Below are positions 15,906 through 25,103 of a stretch of DNA of 37,556 bases, piece after piece. The stretch is from Lachnospiraceae bacterium (GTDB lineage: Bacteria > Bacillota > Clostridia > Lachnospirales > Lachnospiraceae), in the NCBI GenBank assembly GCA_024691425.1, contig JAILNQ010000062.1:1-37556 (forward strand), in the 5' to 3' direction. The notes beneath the pieces were generated by a model that did not search any database, was not told the origin of the DNA, and was given only the letters and a program-made list of their open reading frames with translations. A program made the position numbers and the translations under genes. How positions within the stretch are numbered: position 1 is the first letter of the stretch; each line of letters opens with the position of its first letter.

Positions 15906-18900
15906 ATGGCACTGAAATTCTGGCTCGGCGGAGCGAAAAGCGACAGATCGCACCGCCTTTACAAGTACATATTAGATGAAGCGGACCTTCATCCTGAGAG
16001 GCAGTATCTTGTTGTCGTTCCCGAACAGTTCGGGCTCGCGACACAGAGAGAGCTGGTCCTCGGGTCGAAAAACTGCGGTATCCTGAACATAGACGTCCTT
16101 TCTTTTTCGAGGCTTGCACACAGAATAAGGGATGAGGTCGGGGCCGCCGATTCTGATGCCACGATGCTTGATGACATGGGAAAGAGCCTGATCATCGGGA
16201 TGCTGGCCTTGAAAAAACAGCAGGATCTGACAGTTCTGGCAAAGAACATCGATAAGCTGGGATATATCGACAAGATCAAATCCGTTATCTCCGAGTTCAT
16301 GCAGTACAGGATAAGCCCCGAGAAAGCCGGGGAGATGGCAGATGCCGCAAAGACTGCGGGGCGGGGGCTCCTCGCCGAGAAACTCAGCGATGTCACCACG
16401 CTCTACTCATCGTTCAAGGATTATATAAAGGATAAGTATACGACAACCGAGGAAACACTTGAGAGCGTTTGCCGTCTTATCCCGAAGTCGCAGACGGTGA
16501 AATGCAGCGAGATAGTTTTCGACGGATTCACCGGATTCAACCCGGTTCAGAACAATCTGATCGGAACTCTTATGGAATATGCCATAAACGTTCATATTTC
16601 GCTAGTTCTGGATGATTGTATACAAGAATACAATAACGGAACCGAGTTAAAAGAACATGAGTTATTTTATCTATCCAAGAACACCATGAATCAGCTCGGA
16701 CGTATTGCCGATGAGAGAAGAATAACAATACTGGATTCATACAAATCCCAAGAATTCGGGATAAATAACACACAGGACAAAATTGTATACACAAAAGGCG
16801 CTTCGCGCTGGAAATTAAATAACACCTCTGTACATATTATGTCGGGTCAGAATCCCGAGGAAGAGATCCGTATGGTCTTCACAAAGATCATGGATCTAGT
16901 CCGGAATGAGGCATATCACTATCGTGACGTTGCAGTTGTAACAGGCGATACAGAAGGCTACAGGCATATTATTGAGCGCTGCTTCGGAATTCACGGAATC
17001 CCTTTTTTCATAGATACCGCCGAACCGATCCTTCTCAATCCTTTTATTGAGTATACCCGTGCTTTTCTGGCTGTCATATGCGAGAATTACAGCACATATT
17101 CAGTGTTCCGCTTCCTGAAGTCGGGCCTTGCGGGATTTTCTGAGGACGAGATCGATACTCTTGAAAACTACTGTCTTGCCGCGGGGATAAAAGGCCGGAA
17201 GGCTTGGCACGTACGGTTCGATGCACATACTCAGTCTGTTGGAGCCGACGAGCTTATCGGGCTTAATTCGCTGCGGGAGAGTTTCATCGCAAAAACAGAC
17301 CTTTTTGCTGAAAAACTCGGCGGAGCATCGTTCAATGCAGGCTCTTTAAGGACAGTCAGGCAGTTTGCCGAGGCTCTTTATATTGCCGTCGAGGCAGAAG
17401 GAATTGAGGAGAAGCTAAAAAAAGCGTCTGAGGACTTCGAAAAAGCAGGCAATACCGCACTTTCCGAACAATACAAAAAGATATACGTCAAGATCATGGA
17501 TATTCTGGATGAGCTCTGCGCCCTGATCCCGGATGAGAAGATGGATATAAGAGGCTTTTCGAAACTTCTTGATGCCGGGCTTGACAGCATTAGGATCGGC
17601 ATGCTTCCGAAGGGTATGGATTACGTGCAGGTCGGGGATCTTACGAGAAGCCGCCTGAACGATATAAAGGCTCTGTTCATAGTCGGAGCTGTTGACGGGG
17701 TGATCCCGAAGATCGCAGAGCCTGCGGGCATAATCAATGAAAGCGACCGGGAATTCCTTACGGATGCGGTCAAGGAAACGCATCTGGCTCCAACTGCAAA
17801 GGAAGATATGTTTTCTCAGCAGCTTTATGTGTATATGGCGATAAACAGGCCGTCAGAAAGGCTATATGTATCATATCCGAGGGTTTCGTCCGCCGGCAGA
17901 TCGGTTCAGCCATCTTACATAACTAAAAAGCTCGCAGAGGCAGATCCGAGTGTGAGAATCGAAACAATGCCGCTTGTTCCCGAATACTATACGGATGCCG
18001 AGGAGGCATTCGAGGAACTTACGGGCCTGATAGTCCCCGCGATAACGGGTGCCCTCCCGCCGTCTATGTCGGAAAGGACCATAGGCCTTGCCAGGTTTTT
18101 CCTTTCGGATGAAAATTACAGGCCACGTCTTTTGGCAATATTTGAAAGAGAAATTCTTAACCGGGGAAAGGATGCGAATGATTCTATAGGCGCGGCGCTT
18201 GCCCATGCGATATACGGGAAGCGGATAGCAACAAGCATAACAAGGCTTGAGACTTATGCGAAATGCGCATACAGGTATTTTCTTGAATATGCTCTTAAGC
18301 TCCGCGAGCGTGAGCTTTTCTCTTTTGAATCGAAAGATATGGGTACTATTTTCCACGATTCGATGAAGGTTTATTCCGAGCTGATGACCAAAAACGGCTC
18401 AGACTGGGCGGATATTACAGAAGATGAACGGAACCGGCTGATGGACGAAGCGGTTAACATAACTTTGGAACAGTACAGACCGCACAAGCTGTCTTCATCC
18501 GCAAGGAATGCATATATGGAAAACCGGATAAGGTCCATTATGAGGAAAAGCGCGGATATAGTGAGCTTACAGCTGAAGAGCGGGAAATTCCAGCCTAAAT
18601 ATTTCGAAGTGGACTTTGATAGCATGACTGGTGATGCGTTATCCATAAGGCTCAAGGATGATGAACTGATAAGACTTCGGGGGAGGATAGACAGAGTAGA
18701 CACATGCGAGAAGGATGACGGCGTGTATGTCAGGATCATCGATTATAAATCATCCAAGCATGATATGAACCTTGCGGCCGTTTATGAGGGAAGACAGCTC
18801 CAGCTTCTCGTGTACTTAAATGCCGCCGAAGCGCTTGAGCGGAAGCGTATAGGTGCTCAGAGCAAAAAGGAAGTAGTTCCTGCGGGTGTTTTCTACTACA

Positions 18901-19466
18901 AGTTCGACGATCCGCTGATCGAGGCCGACGGGGAGCTTTCCGTCGAGGAAATCCGAAAGCTTGTAATGAAACAGCTACACCTGAACGGTCTTGCAAGCAA
19001 TGATGTATCGGTGCTTGAGCTTATGGACGAGGGCATTTCGGATGATTCCGCGGTGCTCGGAATTACCCTCACGAAAAGCGGTGAGGTAAGAAAATCAAAG
19101 CAGGCTCTTTCACCCGATGATTTCAGCGTGCTCGGCGAATATGTGACAAAAGCCATTAAGAGCATGGGAGAGGATATAATGAGCGGAAATATCGGCATTC
19201 CTGTCCCTGACAGCTGTACGCGCTTTACTGAGCCTGACTGCGGCTTCTGCCCTTACGGCTCGGTCTGCATAAACAAGGGGAGAGTACAAGCTGACACCGA
19301 AGAGAACGGGGAGGATTCCGACGGGATTGACGAAGAGGAAGGCGGGACGCAATCCTATAAGAAGATTACAAACGATGAATGGATCGAAAAGATGAGAACG
19401 CGCGATTTTTCGGCTTCTGAAACGAGTTCGGAAATCGTTCCGAGTGACGGAAAAAATATAAAATAG
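15906..19466 (+). CDS. addB: ATP-dependent helicase/nuclease AddAB, subunit B
   Basis: 1186 residues, close to the family length. AddB partners AddA in processing double-strand breaks for recombination and carries one nuclease site and an iron-sulfur cluster. The four cluster Cys are visible: C787 ([12 protein letters not shown]) and C1112, C1115, C1121 ([10 protein letters not shown]), the family C-x2-C-x5-C spacing. The nuclease motif [10 protein letters not shown] lies near residue 945. The N-terminal ATP loop is degenerate ([10 protein letters not shown], lacking GK[ST]), consistent with AddA being the motor. An acidic, Ser-rich tail of about 60 residues follows the cluster. No Shine-Dalgarno precedes the ATG; see the promoter note. 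Confidence 0.94.
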   Translation: MALKFWLGGAKSDRSHRLYKYILDEADLHPERQYLVVVPEQFGLATQRELVLGSKNCGILNIDVLSFSRLAHRIRDEVGAADSDATMLDDMGKSLIIGMLALKKQQDLTVLAKNIDKLGYIDKIKSVISEFMQYRISPEKAGEMADAAKTAGRGLLAEKLSDVTTLYSSFKDYIKDKYTTTEETLESVCRLIPKSQTVKCSEIVFDGFTGFNPVQNNLIGTLMEYAINVHISLVLDDCIQEYNNGTELKEHELFYLSKNTMNQLGRIADERRITILDSYKSQEFGINNTQDKIVYTKGASRWKLNNTSVHIMSGQNPEEEIRMVFTKIMDLVRNEAYHYRDVAVVTGDTEGYRHIIERCFGIHGIPFFIDTAEPILLNPFIEYTRAFLAVICENYSTYSVFRFLKSGLAGFSEDEIDTLENYCLAAGIKGRKAWHVRFDAHTQSVGADELIGLNSLRESFIAKTDLFAEKLGGASFNAGSLRTVRQFAEALYIAVEAEGIEEKLKKASEDFEKAGNTALSEQYKKIYVKIMDILDELCALIPDEKMDIRGFSKLLDAGLDSIRIGMLPKGMDYVQVGDLTRSRLNDIKALFIVGAVDGVIPKIAEPAGIINESDREFLTDAVKETHLAPTAKEDMFSQQLYVYMAINRPSERLYVSYPRVSSAGRSVQPSYITKKLAEADPSVRIETMPLVPEYYTDAEEAFEELTGLIVPAITGALPPSMSERTIGLARFFLSDENYRPRLLAIFEREILNRGKDANDSIGAALAHAIYGKRIATSITRLETYAKCAYRYFLEYALKLRERELFSFESKDMGTIFHDSMKVYSELMTKNGSDWADITEDERNRLMDEAVNITLEQYRPHKLSSSARNAYMENRIRSIMRKSADIVSLQLKSGKFQPKYFEVDFDSMTGDALSIRLKDDELIRLRGRIDRVDTCEKDDGVYVRIIDYKSSKHDMNLAAVYEGRQLQLLVYLNAAEALERKRIGAQSKKEVVPAGVFYYKFDDPLIEADGELSVEEIRKLVMKQLHLNGLASNDVSVLELMDEGISDDSAVLGITLTKSGEVRKSKQALSPDDFSVLGEYVTKAIKSMGEDIMSGNIGIPVPDSCTRFTEPDCGFCPYGSVCINKGRVQADTEENGEDSDGIDEEEGGTQSYKKITNDEWIEKMRTRDFSASETSSEIVPSDGKNIK

Positions 19467-19486
19467 TGATTGGAGAATGCACAGAC

Positions 19487-20725
19487 ATGAAGGATTCGGT
19501 ATTGATCAACAGAAAATATGACATCGCGGTGGCGGGAACAGGATATGTAGGACTTTCGCTCGCGGTGCTTCTTTCTCAGCATAATCATGTTACCGCGGTG
19601 GATATCGTTCCCGAAAAGGTTGATATGATAAACAGCCGCAGGTCGCCGATAAAGGATGAGTATATCGAAAAATACCTTGCCGAGAAGGATCTGGACCTTA
19701 CGGCTACTGTGGACGGCGACAGCGCTTACGCAAAAGCTGAATACGTGATAATCGCCGCTCCGACGAATTATGACAGCGAGAAGGATTTCTTTGACTGTTC
19801 GGCAGTCGAATCGGTCATAAGCCAGGTGCTGAAAGTCAATCCGAAGGCAGTCATGATCATAAAATCGACTATTCCGGTAGGATATACTATAGCGGCTAGA
19901 AGTAAGTTCGATACGGACCGGCTGATCTTCAGCCCTGAGTTCCTCCGTGAATCTCGGGCTCTCTACGATAATCTCTATCCTTCGCGCATCATAGTATCGT
20001 GCGATGAGAGCACCGAAAAGGATGCGCGCATATTTGCCGCCCTGCTTCAGCAAGGAGCAAAAAAGGAGAACATAGATACGCTCTTCATGGGATTCACCGA
20101 AGCTGAAGCCGTAAAGCTGTTCGCGAACACGTATCTCGCCCTGAGGGTTTCCTATTTCAATGAACTCGATACATATGCCGAATCAAAGGGACTTAACACT
20201 GAGGAGATCATCAGGGGAGTCTGCCTTGACCCCAGGATCGGCGATCATTATAACAATCCTTCTTTCGGCTACGGCGGATACTGCCTGCCGAAAGACACAA
20301 AGCAGCTCCTTGCGAATTTCGAGGATGTCCCGCAGAACATGGTCAGTGCTATCGTTGAAAGCAACAGAACACGTAAGGACTATATAGCGGAACGCGTGCT
20401 TGAGATAGCGGGAGCCGGAAATGCTGATAAGACGAAGAAGAATGTCACAATAGGAGTTTTCCGGCTGACGATGAAGACGAATTCCGACAATTTCCGTCAT
20501 TCTTCTATCCAGGGAATAGTCAAGCGCGTGAAGGAAAAGGGCGCTGATGTCATAATATATGAGCCCTCGCTTCCTGATGGGGATTCATTTTTCGGTTCAG
20601 AGGTAGAAAACGATCTTGAATCGTTCAAAAAACGGAGCGATGCTATCATCGCCAACAGATATGACCGCTGTCTTGATGATGTGGCAGACAGGGTTTACAC
20701 AAGAGACATATTCAAACGTGATTAG
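19487..20725 (+). CDS. ugd: UDP-glucose 6-dehydrogenase
   Basis: 412 residues from ATG 19487 (GGAGA 10 bases upstream); a GTG at 19466 overlaps the addB stop and is less likely. The enzyme oxidises UDP-glucose to UDP-glucuronate with NAD, for capsule or other envelope polysaccharide. The Rossmann motif [24 protein letters not shown] and the catalytic Cys C266 in [16 protein letters not shown] are all present. The whole chain resembles the short E. coli Ugd type closely, including YTRD(I/L)F near the end. It lies between addB and addA, which are normally adjacent, so its location rather than its sequence is odd. Confidence 0.95.
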   Translation: MKDSVLINRKYDIAVAGTGYVGLSLAVLLSQHNHVTAVDIVPEKVDMINSRRSPIKDEYIEKYLAEKDLDLTATVDGDSAYAKAEYVIIAAPTNYDSEKDFFDCSAVESVISQVLKVNPKAVMIIKSTIPVGYTIAARSKFDTDRLIFSPEFLRESRALYDNLYPSRIIVSCDESTEKDARIFAALLQQGAKKENIDTLFMGFTEAEAVKLFANTYLALRVSYFNELDTYAESKGLNTEEIIRGVCLDPRIGDHYNNPSFGYGGYCLPKDTKQLLANFEDVPQNMVSAIVESNRTRKDYIAERVLEIAGAGNADKTKKNVTIGVFRLTMKTNSDNFRHSSIQGIVKRVKEKGADVIIYEPSLPDGDSFFGSEVENDLESFKKRSDAIIANRYDRCLDDVADRVYTRDIFKRD

Positions 20726-20733
20726 GAGTTTTA

Positions 20734-23700
20734 ATGGATTTCACCCAAAACCAGAGACTTGCAATAGATATAAGGGATTCAGACGTACTTGTGTCGGCGT
20801 CTGCGGGAAGCGGCAAGACAAGTGTTCTTGTTGAGCGTGTTATCGGACGTATAACCGGCAAAGACCCAGTCGACGTTGACAGAATGCTGATCATGACGTT
20901 CACGAATGCCGCGGCATCGGAAATGCGTGAACGTATAAGGAACACGCTTGATAAAAGGATAGAGAAGCTTTCTAAGGAAGGTGCGGATGAGCATATACTC
21001 GAAAATCTCGAGAAGCAGAGCATTCTTGTCCATAGTGCAAGTATTTCCACTATACACGGCTTCTGCAAGAGCGTGATCACTGATCATTTTGATGAAGCAT
21101 CTCTTGACCCGGATTTCCGAGTTGCCGATGACAGCGAATGCAAGCTGCTGAGGCAGGAAGCACTCGATGAGTGCCTTGAGAGAGCGTATGAAAAGGGAGA
21201 TCCGCAGTTTCTTCACGCAGTTTCATGCTATTCGGACGCGAAATCGGATCTGAGGTTCGCGGAGCTCATAATACCGATCTATGATTTCATATCGGCAGAT
21301 CCTGATCCCGAGAAGTTCGCCAGGGAATCCTGCAGGAATTATATATATGACTCTGTCGGTGCATTTTCGGAATCGCCCATTGTTGCGAAGTTCCTGTCGA
21401 TCATTGAGAAAAGAACGCGGTACCTTCTCGAGGTTGCAGGTATAGCAGGAGACATCATTGATGAACATGAGGAACTCCTGCCGTACAGGGCCTGCATCGA
21501 ATCCTACTCAAGAGTGCTTTCTGAAGTTGGCGCGGCAATCCGCTCCCAGAGCGCTTCAGGAGGGGAAATATATGATGAAATACGCAGGACGGTCTGCTCG
21601 GCATCATTTGCTCCCTTCGGAAGAGTGCTAAGCAAAAACCTCGACGAAGCCGGGGCCGATGCTCAGGAAGCCGTCAAGACCTGCCGTGATATAATGAAGC
21701 TTGAGTTTTCAAAAATCGCGCAGCTTCTCGTTTCTGATTTTCAGACGGTTTATGATAGGACGGTTTCAGCCGCTCCGGCGCTCAGTTCACTCATTGATAC
21801 GGTGCTTGATTTCGCGAAGATTTATGAGGAAAAGAAACGCGAGATCAACGTTATCGACTTCAACGATATGGAGCATCTGGCATTAAAGATACTCAGCAAT
21901 CCGGATATTGCGGCGCTTTATCGGGAAAAATTCGTCGAGATATATGTGGATGAATATCAGGACACCAACATGACTCAGGAAGTTCTTGTGTCACTCATAT
22001 GCCGCCACGATCCAGGAAACGTTTTTCAGGTCGGGGACGTGAAACAGAGCATATACGGATTCCGGCAGGCACGTCCTGACATATTCCTTTCAAAATATAA
22101 CTCTTATTCTGACAGCGGAACAGGCAGAAGGCGCATACTTCTAAATGATAATTTCAGATCGCGCCGGGAGGTCGTTGATTCGGTCAATGAGGTGTTCAGC
22201 CGGATCATGCACCCCGATACCGGAGGAATAGAATATAATGAGTCTGCACTTGTTTATGGTGCCAGATGCTTCAAAAATGCACTCCCGTGCAAGGATATGA
22301 CATACAGGACCGAGATCATCATAGGAATGAAAGGAGATCTTCCTTCAGAGGAAATGGAAGCGAACATCATCGCGGGGAAGATCCTGTCAATGATCAGGTC
22401 GGGATTTACGATTTATGATAAGAAGTCAGATATGATGCGCCCTGTCTCTTTCAGGGATTTTACGATTCTCGTCCGGTCCATGAGAAAATTTGAGCCTGTT
22501 TTCAGGGAAGTCTTCTCTTCTGCGGAAATTCCGCTTTCGGTGGCGGGCCGGGAGGGCTATTTCGGAACTATCGAGGTGCAGACCGCGTTAGCTTTCCTGT
22601 CGGCAGTTGACAATCCTTTCTGTGACATACCCCTTGCTACGCTCATGAGAAGTCCTGCGGGAGGATTTTCCGATACTGATATGGCTGAACTTGCTGTTTC
22701 ATATGGTTCGGGGAAATGCCTTTATGAACGGGTAAGACTTGCAGCTTATGACGAGGCGGGGGGTGAGCTTAAGGGAAAGTGCCGGAAACTGGTCGATCTG
22801 ATCACTCAGTACAAAGTTATGTCAACCTATACGCCCGTTCATGGGCTGCTGTCCGATTTCATCGACAGGCATTACGGTGACTATGTCAGATGCATGAGCA
22901 AAGGTCCGCAGAGAATGGCAAATCTCAGCATGCTGCTAGAAAAGGCCGAGGAATACGGGAAAACGAACTTTAAAGGTCTGTACCGGTTCATAACCTATAT
23001 GGATCAGATAAGGAAATATGAGATAGATGACGGCGAGGCCGGAATAACATCGGAAAATGATGATGTTGTCAGGATCATGACGATGCACGGGAGCAAGGGG
23101 CTTGAATTCCCCGTCTGCTTCCTGGCGGGAATTGAACGGAAGAGGAACGCCTCGGATGAACGCGGAAGGATAATATGGAACGCAAAATGCGGGTTCGGAA
23201 CGGCATATACCGATCTTGATATGAGAATTATGAGCCCTACGCTTCCTAAAATCATCGCGAGGGAGGAAAACCGGCTTGAGTCTATAGCCGAGGAAATGCG
23301 CATATTTTATGTTGCGATGACCAGAGCCCGGGAAAAACTCATAATGGTAGGGTCTGATACCAAGGAGTTTTCACAAGTTCCGGGCTACGATCATAGCTCA
23401 TATCTTGGCATGCTGAAGACGGCATACGGGAAGGAAGGCTTTGAACATATCGATATTTCATATGTTACGGAGGAAGAACTGACCGTCCAGAGGTTTATGG
23501 CCCATATGGAGAGGGAGTCAGCGGCAGATGCGATTTTTGCGATGGCAAGGGACCCGGAGCAGAAAGGTGATTTTCCGTTGCCGGATTACCTTCAGCCGCT
23601 TTCGTTCTCCTATCCGTACCCGATAAGGCCGGATCTTACGGCAAAACTGTCAGTTTCTGAGCTTAAGCACAGGGCGATGAAGGAGATGGACGAGCCGGGT

Positions 23701-24300
23701 GCGCTCGTTCAGGAAGGAGAGCGCCTTTTCGGTGAAACCGATCCGGAAAAGTACATTCCTGCATTCATGAGAAAAGAGGGGCAGACGGCTACGGGCGGAA
23801 CGTTCTATGGAACCGCATTCCACAGGATCATGGAGCTGTGGGACTACCCGGATGATCCTGAAAAGAGAAATGTGACTGAGGATGACGTTATCGGATTCAC
23901 TGAGAAAATGCGAAAACTCCACCGGATGGACGCTGCCGAAGCTGAAGCGATAAGACCGGGCGATGTGGCGTTTTTCCTGAATTCATCCTTGGGAAACAGA
24001 ATGCGAAAAGCCAAGGCGCAAGGTGTGCTTTTCAGGGAGCAGCCGTTTGTTATCGGGGTTGATGTTGATGGAGAGACGATACTTGTTCAGGGAATAATAG
24101 ATGCATTCTTCACTGATGATGAAGGGATAACCGTGGTCGATTACAAGACCGATCATGTTAATGATGAAACTATGCTCATAAACAGATACAGGACTCAGCT
24201 GGAATACTACGGAAAGGCGCTTTCGCAGATCACGGGAAAGAAAATCAAAGCCCTGACCATATATTCCACAAGGCTTCGTAAGGAGATAGCGGTCAGCTAG
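20734..24300 (+). CDS. addA: ATP-dependent helicase/nuclease AddAB, subunit A
   Basis: 1188 residues, a UvrD/Rep-family helicase with a C-terminal RecB-type nuclease. Walker A ASAGSGKTS (K28), motif with FTNAAASEMRERI, Walker B VDEYQDTN (D406, E407), GDVKQSIYGFRQARPD, VRIMTMHGSKGLEFP and YVAMTRAREKL are in order. The nuclease end has GTAFHRIMEL, QGIIDAFF and VVDYKTDHV (D1136, K1138). AddA supplies the ATPase motor and one nuclease site of AddAB. AGGAG precedes the ATG. The next gene follows after 26 bases. Confidence 0.96.
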   Translation: MDFTQNQRLAIDIRDSDVLVSASAGSGKTSVLVERVIGRITGKDPVDVDRMLIMTFTNAAASEMRERIRNTLDKRIEKLSKEGADEHILENLEKQSILVHSASISTIHGFCKSVITDHFDEASLDPDFRVADDSECKLLRQEALDECLERAYEKGDPQFLHAVSCYSDAKSDLRFAELIIPIYDFISADPDPEKFARESCRNYIYDSVGAFSESPIVAKFLSIIEKRTRYLLEVAGIAGDIIDEHEELLPYRACIESYSRVLSEVGAAIRSQSASGGEIYDEIRRTVCSASFAPFGRVLSKNLDEAGADAQEAVKTCRDIMKLEFSKIAQLLVSDFQTVYDRTVSAAPALSSLIDTVLDFAKIYEEKKREINVIDFNDMEHLALKILSNPDIAALYREKFVEIYVDEYQDTNMTQEVLVSLICRHDPGNVFQVGDVKQSIYGFRQARPDIFLSKYNSYSDSGTGRRRILLNDNFRSRREVVDSVNEVFSRIMHPDTGGIEYNESALVYGARCFKNALPCKDMTYRTEIIIGMKGDLPSEEMEANIIAGKILSMIRSGFTIYDKKSDMMRPVSFRDFTILVRSMRKFEPVFREVFSSAEIPLSVAGREGYFGTIEVQTALAFLSAVDNPFCDIPLATLMRSPAGGFSDTDMAELAVSYGSGKCLYERVRLAAYDEAGGELKGKCRKLVDLITQYKVMSTYTPVHGLLSDFIDRHYGDYVRCMSKGPQRMANLSMLLEKAEEYGKTNFKGLYRFITYMDQIRKYEIDDGEAGITSENDDVVRIMTMHGSKGLEFPVCFLAGIERKRNASDERGRIIWNAKCGFGTAYTDLDMRIMSPTLPKIIAREENRLESIAEEMRIFYVAMTRAREKLIMVGSDTKEFSQVPGYDHSSYLGMLKTAYGKEGFEHIDISYVTEEELTVQRFMAHMERESAADAIFAMARDPEQKGDFPLPDYLQPLSFSYPYPIRPDLTAKLSVSELKHRAMKEMDEPGALVQEGERLFGETDPEKYIPAFMRKEGQTATGGTFYGTAFHRIMELWDYPDDPEKRNVTEDDVIGFTEKMRKLHRMDAAEAEAIRPGDVAFFLNSSLGNRMRKAKAQGVLFREQPFVIGVDVDGETILVQGIIDAFFTDDEGITVVDYKTDHVNDETMLINRYRTQLEYYGKALSQITGKKIKALTIYSTRLRKEIAVS

Positions 24301-24326
24301 AGCTGGAACTGCTTAAAGGATTGATT

Positions 24327-25046
24327 ATGGACGGATACCGCAAAGAACTGAAATACATAGTCGGTGATGACGTGATGCTGGACTGCAGGTGCCGCATTGC
24401 CTCGCTCATGAAAAAAGATGCTCACCAGAGCGGAAGTTTTTACAGGATCAGGAGCGTGTATTTCGACAGTCCTTCACATACGTGCTTTTACGAGAATGCC
24501 GCCGGAGTCTCTACCAGAGAGAAATACAGGATCAGAACATACAACTGCCGAGCGGATTTAGCTATCGCCGAGATAAAGATCCGCCACCGGGAGACTATTT
24601 CCAAGATGAGCGCAAAGATATCGGAACAGATGGCTGATGCACTCATATCGGGAGGGGGTGCAGTACGCATTCTGTCGGAAGCTATAAGTGAAAGGAAAAA
24701 GGAGGGCAGAGAGGATGAAGCCCGCGTTTTTGAGAAATATCTAGCGAAAATCAGCACGCTCGCATACCGTCCTTCGGTTATCGTTGACTATGAAAGAGAT
24801 GCATATGTTTATGACATAGGAAACGTCCGCATAACATTTGACAGGAACGTCTTTGGATCACAGGAATATTCCCGGTTTTTTGATGAAAACCTGACCGGAA
24901 GGCCGGCGCTCGACGGCCGAGAGCATATTCTCGAGATCAAATATGATGAGTTCCTCCCGGATGAGATTGTTTCTGTTTTGGGAGGACTCGGCCTTCAGAG
25001 GACCAGCAGCTCAAAATATGCCGCCTGTCTTGCGAGATTCATATAG
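24327..25046 (+). CDS. VTC-domain polyphosphate polymerase
   Basis: 239 residues from ATG 24327 (AAAGGA six bases upstream). The protein is essentially one VTC domain, the catalytic tunnel fold of yeast Vtc4 that makes polyphosphate from ATP. Basic and acidic residues expected to line the tunnel are visible: RKELKY at 5-10, KYRIRTY with R68 and R70, AEIK with E82 and K84, RITFDR near 168-173, LEIKYDE with E203 and K205, and the terminal SSKY with K230. There is no membrane segment, so it probably acts on the inner face in contact with a membrane partner. Homologues commonly sit beside DUF4956 and CotH genes, as here. The product being polyphosphate is inferred from family. Confidence 0.88.
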   Translation: MDGYRKELKYIVGDDVMLDCRCRIASLMKKDAHQSGSFYRIRSVYFDSPSHTCFYENAAGVSTREKYRIRTYNCRADLAIAEIKIRHRETISKMSAKISEQMADALISGGGAVRILSEAISERKKEGREDEARVFEKYLAKISTLAYRPSVIVDYERDAYVYDIGNVRITFDRNVFGSQEYSRFFDENLTGRPALDGREHILEIKYDEFLPDEIVSVLGGLGLQRTSSSKYAACLARFI

Positions 25047-25064
25047 AGATCGGGCAAATATTTA

Positions 25065-25093
25065 TTTATAAAAAATAGGGTTTATTGTATAAT
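25065..25093 (+). promoter_or_regulatory. Promoter before the YidC/AlkP fusion gene
   Basis: -35 TTTATA (25065-25070), 17-base spacer, perfect -10 TATAAT (25088-25093). The -10 ends 10 bases before the ATG, so the predicted leader is only about 4 bases. The surrounding 57-base gap is markedly AT-rich compared with the genes. Confidence 0.6.
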
Positions 25094-25103
25094 ATATGCT
25101 GTT

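Noticed and set aside
19355-20053. 232-codon minus-strand frame across the addB/ugd junction
   Set aside because: Overlaps two certain genes entirely and has shadow-like composition.
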